A stretch of DNA of 64,000 nt from Ochotona curzoniae (Eukaryota > Chordata > Mammalia > Lagomorpha > Ochotonidae): assembly GCF_017591425.1 (NCBI RefSeq), contig NW_024466218.1:11050001-11114000 (forward strand), in the 5' to 3' direction. Position 1 is the stretch's first letter. Each line of letters starts with the position of its first letter. A program made the translations under genes and the position numbers. This document shows positions 20,119-31,771 of this stretch, one piece after another. The notes beneath the pieces were generated by a model. That model searched no databases. It was not told where the DNA came from and saw only the letters and a program-made list of their open reading frames with translations.

Positions 20119-20440
20119 TGGGCCCAGCACAATAGCATAGTGGCTAAAGTCCTTGCCTTGCACATGCCAGGATCCCATGTGGGTGCAGGTCCTAATTCCA
20201 GTGGCCCCACTTCCCATCCAGCTCCCTGCTTGTGGCCTGGAGGACAGCCCAAAGCCTTGGGATCCTCACCATGTGGGAGACCCAGAAGAGGCTTTGGGCT
20301 TCTGGCCTCGGATCGGCACAGCTCCAGCAGTTGTGCCCACCGGGGGAGTGAATCAATGGATGGAAGATCTTCCTTTCTGTCTCTCTGCCTCTCTGTATAT
20401 CTGACTCCAATAAAAATAAAATAAATTTTAAAAAAAGTTT
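20119..20440 (+). mobile_element. CSINE, full length
   Basis: Sense head GGGCCCAGCACAATAGC, tail CCAATAAAAATAAAATAAAT. Diverged flanks GTCTGGTACA and GTTTGGTATA suggest a target-site duplication. Confidence 0.92.
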
Positions 20441-21008
20441 GGTATAAGTGTGTATATGTAAGGGCAAGATTATGTGTATACTAGAGTATTTGCATGCCTA
20501 GATACACGCACAGAGGCATTCATATCTTCCAATAATTTCTTTAAGCCAATTGACAACACCATCAAATGGAAACTTTTAATGTCCTATCTTGTCTAACTTA
20601 GGCAATAGCAGTTAGGTGTCCAAGTTACTAATGGATACCCAAAGAAATATAAACAACACCAGGCCTTTTGAACAGACAATATCTTTTGAGGGCGGGGTGG
20701 GTGGCAACTGTTGGCAATCATACTTAGCAGTTCTTTTGCAATACAGAGCTTTTGATTTTTAACTTCTAGAGTAAGATCTATCAAAAAATCCCATTTTCCT
20801 GGGAGATCTCCTGGGTTGATAGGGGATAGAGGCATTTCAACCTGCTTCAAGATATTCCAAAGGTGGGCCAGAGAGCCATGTGTTTTTGTTGTTGTTGTTT
20901 TTTTTAAAATCATTTCTCTGGAGACTTCTGATAACACCAAGCACGGAAAAACATGATTTTAGCATTAAAGAAATATGACCTTTTTTTATGCTTTAAAATA
21001 TCAATTTC
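20441..21008. other. Unique sequence with an unexplained minus-strand frame
   Basis: No repeat recognised. A 115-codon minus-strand frame (20,593-20,940) has a protein-like composition (for example SPINPGDLPGKWDF), but I see no family, splice signal or promoter. It also includes a TTG repeat and poly(T), so I do not call a gene. Confidence 0.3.
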
Positions 21009-21009
21009 A

Positions 21010-21302
21010 GGGGCAGGCATTTGGCCCAGTAGTTGCCCCCTTGGATATCCATATTGGAGTGCCCGGATTTAAGTCTTGGCATCGGTCCCAGGTTCAGCTT
21101 CTTGCTAATGTACTCCCGAGAGGCAGTAAGTGATGGCACAGGAACTCGTGCCCCTGCAACCAACGTGTGAAAGCTGGACTGAGTTTCTGACTCCTGGCTT
21201 CACTTCACTAAGTCCCAGATGTTGTAGACATTTGGTACAGTAGATAGGAGTTTTCTCTGCACCCATCTCTTTGCCTGATACATTCATAAACATGAATTAA
21301 AG
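21010..21302 (+). mobile_element. CSINE, old copy
   Basis: Head 'ggggcaggcatttggcccag', middle 'aggttcagcttcttgctaat', 3' end 'cataaacatgaattaaagta'. Confidence 0.7.
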
Positions 21303-22407
21303 TATTAATTCCTCCAAAACTTGATAGTCTTATTTTACTGGACACATGGAGATTATAAAGTTTTTGGTGGTGTTATTTATTTTTTTTTTTTTGAGAAACC
21401 CTCTTGAAGCTATATTTCCAAACACATTTCGTTTGTTGTCATCCACTTTGAAGGTCATGCTATTTTTCTCTATGATGCCTAAAGTCTGGCCTTAGACCGC
21501 ATGTAAGAGTGCAGCACCAAGAGATGACAAAAATGGCCATGGTTGGTGAATGTGATTTCTGTGATCTTAAGGAGAATTTAATAATTGACGCTTATTGCAA
21601 ATATGATCGAGCTTCTAGGAAAAGGAAATAAAAATAATCAGTTTCAACTCCTGTAATCATTTACTGACTGAATGGACTTTTGTAATATAATTTGGAATTT
21701 GTATTTAAGATTATTTTTAAGTGGCTGTATTACAAAAGGGTTGGGTTAAAAAAGTAATTTTAGATTTTAGCAAAAAGGAAACAACAAAGCAGAGAAGTGG
21801 TTGACTCTGCTGTCTTCAAAACATTACAGAACTGAATATTTTTAACAGAGGTGCAAAAATAAATATCCTCTACTACTCACAATCTCGTCGATGCAAGGAA
21901 AATAGCTGAGCTCAATCTGGCTTAAGAATTCATTATATAAGAGCCACATGATAATTTATCCTTTACCTAGACTGAAAATGTCCTATTTATGACTTTTTCT
22001 GAGAAATCGGTGTTGCTCTTGTACATTCCTCACATAATTAACACTCTTGACAAGGCAATAAATATTAAAAATATCTATTGCTTAAACATCTGATTTTTAG
22101 AAAGGACTCACTGTGAACTTACACATCCTTATGAAATTCCAGCACACTAAAGAGGAAACTATCCAAGGCTTCCTGAGAACACAAATACCTCATTTGCGAC
22201 GAGAAGAATTATGCAGGAATATGATGCAACACTGCCTTCATAGTGCTAACAGAAAGTGACTTGGGATATAGAGTTCTGTGTTTATAAATTTATCAGTCTG
22301 TAATTTTGTCTGTGGGAATTAAACATTTAATCATCTTTCTGGAAAAACAGGTCACATGAGCAGATCATCCAAAAAATGAAAATGGGAATAAAAACTCCCA
22401 CAAAAGA
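21303..22407. other. Unique AT-rich sequence, 1.1 kb
   Basis: No repeat or gene recognised; no frame longer than 60 codons worth reporting. Confidence 0.35.
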
Positions 22408-22668
22408 GGGGATGCTGTGTGGCACAGCAGGTTAAGTCACAGCTTGCATCCCATGTAGAGTGCTGGCTGGAATCTTAGTGCTCTGCTTCTGATCTTGTTG
22501 CCTGCAAATCCACCTGGGAAAGCAGCTGATGGTGATCTGAGTACTTGGGCCCCTGCTATCCCTCTGGATATCAGGTGGAACCAGTGGATGGAATATCTCT
22601 ATTTTTTTTTCCTTTTCTTGCTGTCAGTGATCCTCTCAAATAGCATAAATAAGTCTAAAAAAAGGTGA
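22408..22668 (+). mobile_element. CSINE, old copy
   Basis: Head 'ggggatgctgtgtggcacag', middle 'cacctgggaaagcagctgat', 3' end 'tctcaaatagcataaataag'. Confidence 0.75.
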
Positions 22669-23155
22669 GGGTAAAAAAAAAAATCCAGGAAGTTATGGTC
22701 ACACTCAGAATAGCAATAAAAAGACCCTCTAGGCTTTTGGCTGGGAAGCAGTTCTAAAGGCAACTGGTTCAAATTAAGCACATCATTAGAAGACTTAGAG
22801 ACAAATGCATTTGATAAGAAAATGGATTCCCTTCAGCAAGTAAAGATGATTTAAGAAGTAGTGTGGACCTGATGAAACAGTGGAAGTGGTTGCTTCTTTT
22901 GTCTTTAAGGAAAAGTAAATTAAAAACTTCTTGAAAAATAAGAATCTCTACAGAAAAATCAGTCTATACAAAGGAAATTAAAAGGACCATGATTCTAAAG
23001 AGCACATAAAGCGTAATGAATAATAAACTATTTAGTCTTGGTGTTTTAAGTATGTTCTAGATACATGTGTTGAGAGAAGAACTCCATTTTCTCCTCCACA
23101 ATTTTATTTTAATTTTTGGTTCTGCAGAGAATAGTATGCAGACAAGCATAGTATT
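22669..23155. other. Unique A-rich sequence, 490 bp
   Basis: Nothing recognised. Confidence 0.35.
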
Positions 23156-23467
23156 AAAAGTGCCTTTTGGGCCAGGTGGGGTGGTTAGTGACTAAAGTCC
23201 TCTCCTTGAACGTGCCGGGATCCCATATGGGCACCGGTTCTAATCCCAGCGGCCCCACTTCCTATCCAGCTCCCTGCTTGTGGCCTGGGAAAGCAGTCTA
23301 GGATGGCCCAAAGCCTTGGTACTCTGGCTTCGGATTGGCTCAGTTTTAGCTGTTGCAGACACTTAGGGAGTGGATCATTGGAGGGAAGATCTTCCTCTCT
23401 GTTTCTTCTCTCTGTATATCTGACTTTGCAATAAAAATAAATAAATCTTTTAAAAAGTGCCCTTTTG
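23156..23467 (+). mobile_element. CSINE with 14-bp target-site duplication
   Basis: Sense copy from GGGCCAGGTGGGG (23,169) to the AAATAAATC tail, shortened in the 'gcacccgcgtgggag' region. Flanks AAAAGTGCCTTTTG (23,156-23,169) and AAAAGTGCCCTTTTG (23,453-23,467). Confidence 0.93.
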
Positions 23468-24045
23468 AGATTTTTAAAAAAATCTACTCACATATAAGGC
23501 ACAGACTTAATTTTAGTTCAAAAAGGCTATAACCTACATAATGGAAGAGCTGGGAGACAGAAAGAGGATATAAAGATAAAGGGATATAAAATGTAAGGGT
23601 GTACATATTCTGAGTTTTTAAAAATGAAGATTTGAGAGATACTATATAAAGTTAAGTGAACAAGAAAGTGCTTAACATAAGGAAAATAAGCCAGTGGAAG
23701 GATTATGGAGGACACAGCTTGGAAACTGAAAGGTTGGAGAGAGGGATGCATGGGAATTTAACTGGAATAAATTGCTTAGGGATTAAGATAAGTTTAGGAA
23801 TGCAGGCAAGGAACAAAAAACAGCTTAACAAATATGGCGAAGGGGAAAGAGCAAGGTAAGTGTTATGACTGGAGCTCAGAATCCTTATGGATGAGCTCTA
23901 GCGAGAGCTGGCATAATTGAGAGGACCAGGTTGGGAGTGCTTGGTAACATGCGTGAATCCAGGCTAGTGTCATGAATCAAGTGTTTCAGGAAGACCAATG
24001 TAGTAGAGCAGGTTAGGACAGGGTGTGATGAAAACAGTCCTGGGA
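23468..24045. other. Unique purine-rich sequence, 580 bp
   Basis: No repeat or gene recognised. Confidence 0.35.
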
Positions 24046-24046
24046 G

Positions 24047-24234
24047 GGGGCTGTCCCAAAGCCAGGAACTGGGAATTCAATCCAAGTCTCTTCTGTGGGT
24101 GCTTGAGCCATCACTACTGCCTCCCAGGGTTTGCACCAACAGGAAGCTACAATTAGGAGTGGAGAAGGATGGTGGACCCAGGCACTCCAATAGGAGATAG
24201 AGACCATTTAACTTCTAGGCCAAATGCTTGCACT
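24047..24234 (-). mobile_element. CSINE, old partial copy
   Basis: 'aaagccaggaactgggaatt', 'actgcctcccagggtttgc', 'caacaggaagctacaattag'; tail missing. Confidence 0.6.
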
Positions 24235-26137
24235 GTCATGTAGCTTCTGTTATATCACTTGTACCTAAATTTACAAAGTGAAGCCTCATTTTTTTCAACA
24301 GAAATATAAAGACTACACTAACAGACTGGATGCCTTGCAGTATGGTGAAGGAAGAGACCAAGAACAATATTTTCGTAAGGCTCTGAAATCTATGACCAAC
24401 TGGGAAAGATCTATGTAAATCTTCCCCCATCTGCCCTGTGCAACTTGACATGGGTTATTTCTTTGAGCCTTCCTAAGTACCATCGACTCAGTATGAATTT
24501 ATATGCATTCATAGCTGAAATTGTGGCTGTTTTCTAGTGCCTTTTGCAGGCCAAGTGCCTATCACCTCTCCTCTTCCATTTCTTTTCATTTGTAGTTCTT
24601 GCCATTTTTCTTTTATTTCCCTCCAGAATTTAAAAAAAAAAAAAAGCTCTACATGTCAATATTCTTACTCGTACAGCTTAACCTGGAAATGTCTGACCTC
24701 ATGTGTGGTGTTTCCCTTAGGAATTGGTGAAATTAGAGGAAAAAAACTTAATTTCTGAATATATTAGCAGTATTCCTGTCAATGCGATCTTATCTGTTTA
24801 TACCAAGGTTTTCTTATCCCCCAATAAAGGTTCTAGCACAAATTCAAGATTCCTTTGAATGACAAATGATAAAAACCAAGAAACCCTTTAAAATAACAGG
24901 TTTACAAAACAACACAGCAAAATTTCTAGGTACATGTGTCATGAAAGGATGTTCATTGAAAACAAGAAACATGACCATTTTATGAAGCAGTATAACAAGC
25001 CCTGAACTATTTCATATACACCAAAGGAACATTTGGACACAGTTTTGTGAAGAAACCTAGAAAAGTCGCTTGTTTTTATAAAGCACACATGTGAATCTTT
25101 CTGAATGCTTTTTCCAACCCGCCTTCACTATGCTGAAGAAATACTGAGTTCCTCCATTATTCTGGTTGGGTGGGTGCCTTCCACAACTGGACTCTCTGGA
25201 CAAGTGGTTTCTGCACAGGATTTTCCTGTTACTGGATTTATGACTTTTCCAACTCTGACAAGGATCTCAGTCAGTTCATGTTTTACAGGCTCTGCTAGTG
25301 GAACAGGTGACGCTTGGAAAAGCACAATATCCCCAGCTGTGCAGTGCTGAAGGGCATTGTGAGCAAGGCAGAATGTCTTTTTCTTACTAAAATATTTGTT
25401 AGAAACAGAGACTCAGAACAAGCCTGGTCACCCTCACCTGAATAGATTTTTGCTTTCCTGCCTACAACCTCTCCCCCACAATCCACTTGTTCTGGACAGA
25501 TCAAAGAACTATTGCTATTATGTGATTTTGGTTACTTCTGGCTACACTGTGTAACCCTTTTTTTTATTTCCTTTAAAAATAAAAATACCCAAATCTGTTT
25601 CCTGAGACTTCCTTCTACAGTCCTGGATGACTTTTGTATCTGACTTAAGGTTCTACTTCTTTGCTGACTCCTGCTTTTCTTGAACTAACTAAATTATATA
25701 TATATAAAATTATATTGGTAACTTTTCAACTTTGGAAAATGTTCAGTCTCTTGGATTTCTGCCCGTCACCTTCTTTACCTTCTTTGACTGCATGTCCAAA
25801 CACTACAGCCTTAAATATGCAAGCCCTGACTTAACTGCCATGCTGCCGGCTTGTTCTTCTCACTGGCTGTCTCACCTTTTGCACTCCTCCACACCTTCTG
25901 ACTTCAGACTCCAACTGGGTCCTTGACCTAGCAGTTTCTAGCATTTTTTCCACTACAATAAACATGATAGCTTCAAGAAATGTCTAGGTGTGCTCCAAGG
26001 TGTATGTGAGTGGAATTCCCAGTAGCCTGGCACCAAATTTTTCCTTTCCTGACTCAAGAAAGCCAACTGGAACATAGCAGTCTAAGAGTGATATTTTTTT
26101 CTAGAAATAATCTGAAATCTTTCCTAATTTATGCATT
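24235..26137. other. Unique AT-rich stretch, 1.9 kb
   Basis: One of the longest stretches without a recognised repeat. The open frames (for example 25,105-25,350 and 25,128-25,325 on opposite strands) lack any family I recognise. Confidence 0.4.
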
Positions 26138-26492
26138 AAAAATTTATTCTCGGGACTGGCAGCATGGCCTAATGGCTAAGGTCCTCGCCTTGAACGTGCC
26201 GGGATCCCATATGGGCACTGGTTCTAATCCTGGCAGCTCCACTTCCTATCCAGCTCCCTGCTTGTGGCTTGGGAAAGCAGTGGAGGATGGCCCAATGCTT
26301 TGGGACCCTGCACCTGTATGAGAGACCGGGAAGGAAGGTCCTGGCTCCTGACTTCGGATTGGCACAGCACAGGCGTTGTGCTCACTTGGGGAGTGAATCA
26401 TTGGATGGAAGATCTTCCTCTCTGTCTCTCCTCCTCTCTGTATATCTGACTTTGTAATAAAAATAAATAAACCTTTAAAAAAATTTATTCTC
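26138..26492 (+). mobile_element. CSINE with 14-bp target-site duplication
   Basis: Sense copy from GGGACTGGCAGCATGGCC (26,152) to AATAAATAAACC. The exact repeat AAAAATTTATTCTC lies at 26,138-26,151 and 26,479-26,492. Confidence 0.95.
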
Positions 26493-27066
26493 AACTTCTG
26501 ATTTCAGACCAAGATGCAACAGTGGATAGAACATACTTCCTAATAAAAAACAGCTAAAACCCCTCAGCATTAGGTATGAAATACACAGAAGACGGAAAGG
26601 TGGAGAAGGAAGGAACTGGCTGCACATCTTCAGATCTGAGGAATAGCACAGTATCCAGTTACTTGGGGTTTCCTTTTGTCCCATATTCCCTGCACCAAGT
26701 GCTGGAGAGTGAAGCACCCCAGGGACACCACCAGAGCAGATGCAAAAATAAAACAAGCCTTTGTGACTGAAAACCAGGAAAGGGGCAATCTAGCAAGACA
26801 CAAAACATATAGACAAAAATGGCCCTATTCCTGGTATACCTCAGGGAGGAATAAAACCCACAGTCTTACCTTAACCTTGGCCAGTAAAGGCTGAATAGAG
26901 GGGCTAAGCTCTCACCTTAACCCTCTGTCGCAAGGTGTCCCTCCCTCATGGTTCCTTCACTCCCTGCTTGAATAAGTATCAAAGAACAAGTTGGGAGCTA
27001 TCCTTGTTCAGCTAAGAATGGAGTGCATGAGCAGATACAAACATGACTGAACTATATAACTGAGTT
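26493..27066. other. Unclassified sequence, possibly old L1-related
   Basis: A-rich text such as 'aaaaacagctaaaacccctc' lies upstream of an L1 3' UTR in the same orientation, but homology to L1 5' sequence is not demonstrable by eye. Confidence 0.3.
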
Positions 27067-27364
27067 TGAAAAAAAAGTCAGGCCTGGTGGCCTAGTGGCT
27101 AAACTCCTCGCCCTGCATGCACCGAGATCACCTAAAGGAGCCAGTTTATATCACAGATGCTCCACTCCCTATCCAGTCGAGGATGGCCCAAAGCCTTGGG
27201 ATCCTGTGCCATGTGGGAGACCCGCAAGAAGCTCCTGGCTTCAGATTGGCTCAGTTCCAGCCATTGTGGCCACTTTGAGAGTGAACCAGCAAGTGGAAGA
27301 TCTTTCTATCTTCTCTCTTTAAATCTGCTTTTGCAATAAAAATAAATAAATCTGAAAAAAAAGT
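27067..27364 (+). mobile_element. CSINE with internal deletion and 12-bp target-site duplication
   Basis: Sense head GGCCTGGTGGCCTAGTGGC (27,081). The middle jumps from 'ctatccag' to 'tcgaggatggccc', losing about 27 bp. Exact flanks TGAAAAAAAAGT at 27,067-27,078 and 27,353-27,364. Confidence 0.93.
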
Positions 27365-27690
27365 AATTCTCAAAAGGTCACATACTATATGATTCCACTC
27401 ATGTAACAGTCTTGAAATGACAAAATCCATAGAGATAGAGAACTGGTTAGTGGTTACCAGGAGTTAGAGATAGTGAGGGTGGGTTTGACTATAAAGGGTT
27501 AATTTGATGAGATCTTTTATCTGGATTGTGGCATGATAAAATGGCACAGAACTGCACACACACATTGTACCACGTCAATTTTCTGGTTTTGCTATTATTC
27601 TATAGTTAAGCAAAATATATCCAAGGGGGGGGAACTGAATGTTCAATTTGTAAATTTTCTATGAATTTTTAATTACATCAAAATAGCAAG
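27365..27690 (+). mobile_element. L1 3' UTR, old (L1MC/ME-like)
   Basis: 'atactatatgattccactca', 'agaactggttagtggttacc', 'gattgtggcatgataaa', 'gcacagaactgcacacac' follow the sense 3' UTR of old mammalian L1. Confidence 0.72.
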
Positions 27691-29560
27691 TTAAAGTTAT
27701 CCTTCAACTTTGATACTTTTGATGGTCACTAATGCTATAATCCAAATAGTCCCCCTATTTACTGTGATTGATTCTATTCCTTGGAAGTTGGGAATGGCCA
27801 CATGTGTGCACACATTGTGTTTACTAGTGAGTGAGGATCCCTGTCCTGCCATGGATTCAACATGGGCTCAGGGTAACCTAAAGTCCCATTGACTCTGAGA
27901 GGGATGGACAGAAAGAACCAGATCCTCAGACTTGTGGATACTGCACGGCACAATAACCATTAAGTCAGTCACTTGCTCCACCACCCATACATGACTAAAC
28001 ATGATGCCAGGCGGGCTCCATCTTCCTCACTCAGGCCTGCCCTCGCCATGCTGACACACCCTTCCTGCCTGACCACCCACCATCTCCACATAAGGACAGT
28101 AGATCAGGGCTCCCACCTCCATCTGTTTTGTCCCTCTTATTCCCGGGCTTCAGTTCCTGACAGTGACGAGGTGCTATGTGCAGAGGAGCAACGAGAAGAG
28201 CACCCATGGACCTGAGGCTACTGCTACAAGGCAGGATTTGGCTTGGCAAAAGCAAAAACAAGTAAAAATGTCATAGACAGCACTTAGGGGGTTCTGCATG
28301 ATTCCACATACTTCCTGCCATCTGACTTCTGGCTTGAATCTCATTCCTTCAATATACTTTTCTCTTCTTCCCCATCCTGTGGGCACTTGACATAGGTCTA
28401 TGTAACCAATCCACCCTCTCCTTCCACCAAGTGCCAATTAGTGATTAGCATTGGGCAGTTTACTCTGCCCTAGGCAATCTCTCATATCTCCCCATTAAAA
28501 TCAAATCCTTCCTAGGTACCATTCCCTGGCTTTCTAGCAAAGTTGGAACAACGAGGTCTCATTCACAAGTTGAAAGACTATTAGTGTGGTTCATGTAGCC
28601 ACCATTTTAGAGAAATCTTGCAGAAACAATGCAGGGGTCATGGTTTCCTGAAAGGAGCAGCTCCTCTCTGTACATCCATGTGGTAGGCACCAGGGTCTCG
28701 CGGCAGACAGGCTCCTTTCTGTGGGATCAACTTCAGCCTTTCCAATCAACAGGTCTTCTGGGAATTCCACCTATAGTAAAATCATAGAAATGATGACAAA
28801 CTCCTTGAAATAGCCATGAAATCATGGAAAACAATCCTGAAACACAGCATTACCCAGCCCGAAGGCAGGACTCCTCTGCTGAGGCAAGTATCTGCCTAAC
28901 TGGAAGAAGCGAGCAAGTCTTGACGAAAGGGAAATAAGAACAGCATCAGGAAAGACAAAGTTAGAGGTCTTCGTCTGGGACTCCCTGTCTTTTCACTCTC
29001 TTCCTTGTTGGCAAATCTTGACCCTTCAGCATCCAGTTTCATCCTGCTGTCCAATATGCTTAACCTCTTCTTCCTCATTTCCTATTCATCTACTAGGTAA
29101 AGAGTGATTTTAGAATGAATAGAAATAGGTAGTTGTGGAAGGGCATGTTGAAGAGTATTCTTGTTTGGTTATACAACCGAATTATAAAAGTTCATTTCAT
29201 CAGCGTAGAATGCAAACTACAATCTTTCCATATGTCTCTAAGGGTTTAGTTTTTTTTTTTTTTTTTAATTGCAGGGAACTGTGGAATCATCTAAAATATG
29301 TACTACTATCTGGGGCTACTTAATGGTACACAGAAATCTTTCTTAAGAATTGTTTCATTTTTGAGGTAATTATACATGCCATAAAACTAAACTCGTCTCA
29401 AGTGCAGAATTACATTACTTTTCAGTGCACCGAGAGCTGTGAAATGACGACACGCCAATGCTAGAACACCGCTATTGTTGGAAACCAATCTCTCGAGCCC
29501 GTTTGCAGTCATGCTCCATTCTCACCGCAGTCCTGGGACTGACAGCCTGCACAGCTTTCC
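27691..29560. other. Unique stretch, 1.9 kb, upstream of the CpG island
   Basis: No repeat recognised apart from an isolated 17-T run at 29,250-29,266. No gene recognised. It could hold regulatory sequence for the promoter at 31 kb, but no motif cluster was verified. Confidence 0.4.
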
Positions 29561-29653
29561 CTTTTCTAGACATTTCACATAAATGGAATCATACAATATA
29601 GGCTTTTTGGAATCTGGCTTCTTGCCTTAGCTTACAGGTTTTCATTTTGTTTT
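29560..29653 (-). mobile_element. L1 fragment, segment 1
   Basis: 'catttcacataaatggaatc' and 'atacaatataggctttttgg' follow the complement of old L1 3' sequence. It continues after a SINE at 29.9 kb. Confidence 0.6.
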
Positions 29654-29898
29654 GGTATTTATTTGAAAGGCACCTACAGAGAGGAACACATACACACACC
29701 CCCTTCTTTCATCTGCTGGTTCACTCCTCAAAACTTCTCAAATGCTCCCCGTGCATGGCATGGAACAAAGACCTTGGGCCTTCTGCTGCTGTTTCTTGAT
29801 GCACCTAGCAGGGAGCCGGATGAGAAGTGGAGCAGCCGGGAGATGAACAAACACTCATATGGGACCTGGGTAGTGCAGCCAGCAGCTCGTTGAACCAC
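29654..29898 (-). mobile_element. CSINE, old, nested in L1
   Basis: 'gtatttatttgaaaggcacc', 'ttcatctgctggttcactcc', 'agcagggagccggatgagaa', head complement near 29,890. This is the last CSINE before a 4.7-kb SINE-free zone. Confidence 0.8.
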
Positions 29899-30430
29899 AG
29901 TGAGCCTGTGAGCTTTCTGGTTTTGAAGTTTCTCTATGTTGTGTCATCTGCAAGTACTTTGTTCCTTCTTTTAATGAACAATAGTCTGAATAACTATGCA
30001 TTTTGTTTACATATGCAGCCGTTCCTGGACTTTTGGATTGCTTCCGCTTTCTGGCTCTGGATCTGCACTCTCACAAGGAATGTATGAGGGGTCTAACTTC
30101 TCAAGTCTCCTCACCAACACTTACTGTCTGTCATTTTAAAGACAGCCCTGGCAGCCAGCGTGAAGAGCTTTCCCGTGGTTGCTTTTCATTTGCATTTCCC
30201 TGGTGACTAACGATGTTGAATATCTTTTCATGTAAATATTGATCAGTTAAATGGTTTCTTTGGTAAAATATCCTTTCTCCCATTTTTTTTCCCCATTGGA
30301 TTATTGGTCTTATTCAGTAGCTGGAGTTCTTTATCTACATGTACTCTGGATGCATGTCCTTTATTAGATATTATTTCCAAATCTTACTAAGTATTTTTTT
30401 AATATAGAATTTTTGAAAGAATATTTTTTT
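29899..30430 (-). mobile_element. L1 ORF2 3' region, segment 2
   Basis: 'tcctcaccaacacttactgt', 'tttcatttgcatttccctgg', 'ctaacgatgttgaatatctt' and 'attggattattggtcttatt' are the complement of L1 ORF2, in order. Confidence 0.85.
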
Positions 30431-30689
30431 ATTGCAAATCAATTTTTTTTTCTGGTGGAACATTACCAGTCTAGTTCAAGTAGATTTTGTTTCAAAATAT
30501 AAGTAAGTACTTTAAAAAACTGTGATTTTTAACTTCTATTTTAGAATACTACCTGGAAAATGTAAACACAGAATAGTTAAAATGTCACAGATAATCTATT
30601 TTGGGGGGGCATTTAAACAATACAAGTCTCACAGCGTTGGCTGGCAAGGCATAGGACACAAACCTCTGAACAAGTAGAAAACCAATTAC
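30431..30689. other. Unclassified AT-rich sequence up to the CpG island
   Basis: May include more degraded L1; composition changes sharply after about 30,690. Confidence 0.3.
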
Positions 30690-31492
30690 TCAAAAGACGG
30701 TGGGTTATGCCGGGAGTGAGTGAAGGAGAACCAGGGTTTTGTCTTCCCTTCAGGGCAGCGGACGCCTGGGTCCTGGGATTAGTACTAACAGGGGTACTCC
30801 CCAAAGGGGGCGCCGTAGGAGGCCCCCCCAAGGATACTGAGCCGGCCCACCTCCCTAACGGTCCCCGTTCTTCAATTCCTGTACCCCGAGGCTCGGCAGC
30901 CTCCTAGGGTGCTGCAGCTCGGTCGGTGGCCTCTTCTTTCACCGTCCACCCTGGGTCCTGGACCGTCTGCACGCCCGTCTCCAGGCGCAGGGCTCCGCCA
31001 GGCGGGACGAGCACCCAGCGGCAGCCCTTCAGCTGCAATCCTCTTGGAGCGGTGAGGGAGCTTCTCTTTTTCTCCCTCCCACCCCGTGACCTGCTCGACG
31101 TGAAACGGCCAGAGTTCTATTTTACTTGCTGCCGCAGCCTCTTTGTCCGCACCCTGGTTCAGGGGGAGGGGACCCGGACCAGCGCTTCCCAGAGCCGCCT
31201 GCGGGTCAGGCAGGGGAAGGTGGCCACCCCGAGTCGCCGGAACCTCCCGGGCCCGGAGGGAAGCGCGGCGGCCCCGGCCCCGAGGTGGGCTCTCCGCAGG
31301 GGAGGGGGCCGGCGCATCCGGGTGAGCGCGCCGCGGCGCCCCCGCCTCGCCAGCCCGCCGGAGCAGCCTGCCCCGCGCAGCCGCACCGGCCGCCGCGCCG
31401 AGCACGCGGCGCGCTCGGTGCACCGTGCTGGAGCGGCCTGCGGGGCGGCCCTGCGGCCCCGGGCACGCCGCGCTGAGGCGGCCCTGAGCTAG

Positions 31493-31511
31493 CGGCGGCG
31501 GCGGCGGCGGC
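31493..31511 (+). repeat. (GGC)6 triplet repeat in the island
   Basis: Perfect CGG/GGC run just upstream of the CATGCCGGG short frame. Such runs are common in 5' UTRs of CpG-island genes and can vary in length. Confidence 0.95.
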
Positions 31512-31532
31512 ATGCCGGGCGGCCCAGACTAG
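31512..31532 (+). other. Possible six-codon upstream ORF
   Basis: ATG-CCG-GGC-GGC-CCA-GAC-TAG (MPGGPD). It is the only ATG between here and the splice donor, so if the transcript starts upstream of it this would be a minimal uORF. If transcription starts at or after the GC boxes at 31,580 it is not transcribed. Confidence 0.35.
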
Positions 31533-31579
31533 CACGCCGAGTCCGCGAGGCCCGGCGCGGAGGCGGGAGCGGGCGCGGC

Positions 31580-31592
31580 GGAGGCGGGGCCC
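31580..31592 (+). promoter_or_regulatory. Sp1-type GC box
   Basis: GGAGGCGGGGCCC contains a full Sp1/KLF consensus. Related GGCGGGAGC and GGGCGCGG words lie at 31,560-31,578. Confidence 0.6.
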
Positions 31593-31765
31593 GCCTCGGG
31601 CCCGCCCGCCCGCCGGGGGAGCCGCCGGCAGTGGCCGAGGAGGCGGCGCGGCGGACGGCGGCCCGAGAGAAGCGCCCGCGCTGCGGCCCGCGGGGACCGC
31701 GCCGCGACCGCCCGGGCCGGCCCCGAGGAGCGCTCGGCGCCGCCGCCCGCCGCGCTCGAAGCGAG
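31593..31765 (+). other. Putative non-coding exon 1 (3' end exact, start unknown)
   Basis: The exon ends GCGAG and is followed by GTGAGT at 31,766-31,771, a near-ideal U1-matching donor. No ATG occurs between 31,533 and the donor, so the exon should be 5' UTR with translation starting in a later exon beyond this window. The left boundary given is only an arbitrary point after the GC boxes. The long frame that can be read through the exon starts at GTG, runs through the donor and is not credible as protein. No orthologous gene recognised. Confidence 0.6.
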
Positions 31766-31771
31766 GTGAGT
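31766..31771 (+). other. Splice donor of putative exon 1
   Basis: GAG|GTGAGT. The G-rich sequence that follows is typical of the start of a first intron. Confidence 0.7.

Noticed and set aside
26493..27066. 5' part of the L1 whose 3' UTR lies at 27.4 kb
   Set aside because: Same orientation would fit, but I could not match the text to an L1 5' region with any confidence.
30872..31513. 213-codon minus-strand and 188-codon plus-strand frames in the CpG island
   Set aside because: Stop-poor GC-rich DNA gives long frames by chance on both strands. Low-complexity P/A/G/R content, no recognised domain, and the frames overlap antisense to each other.
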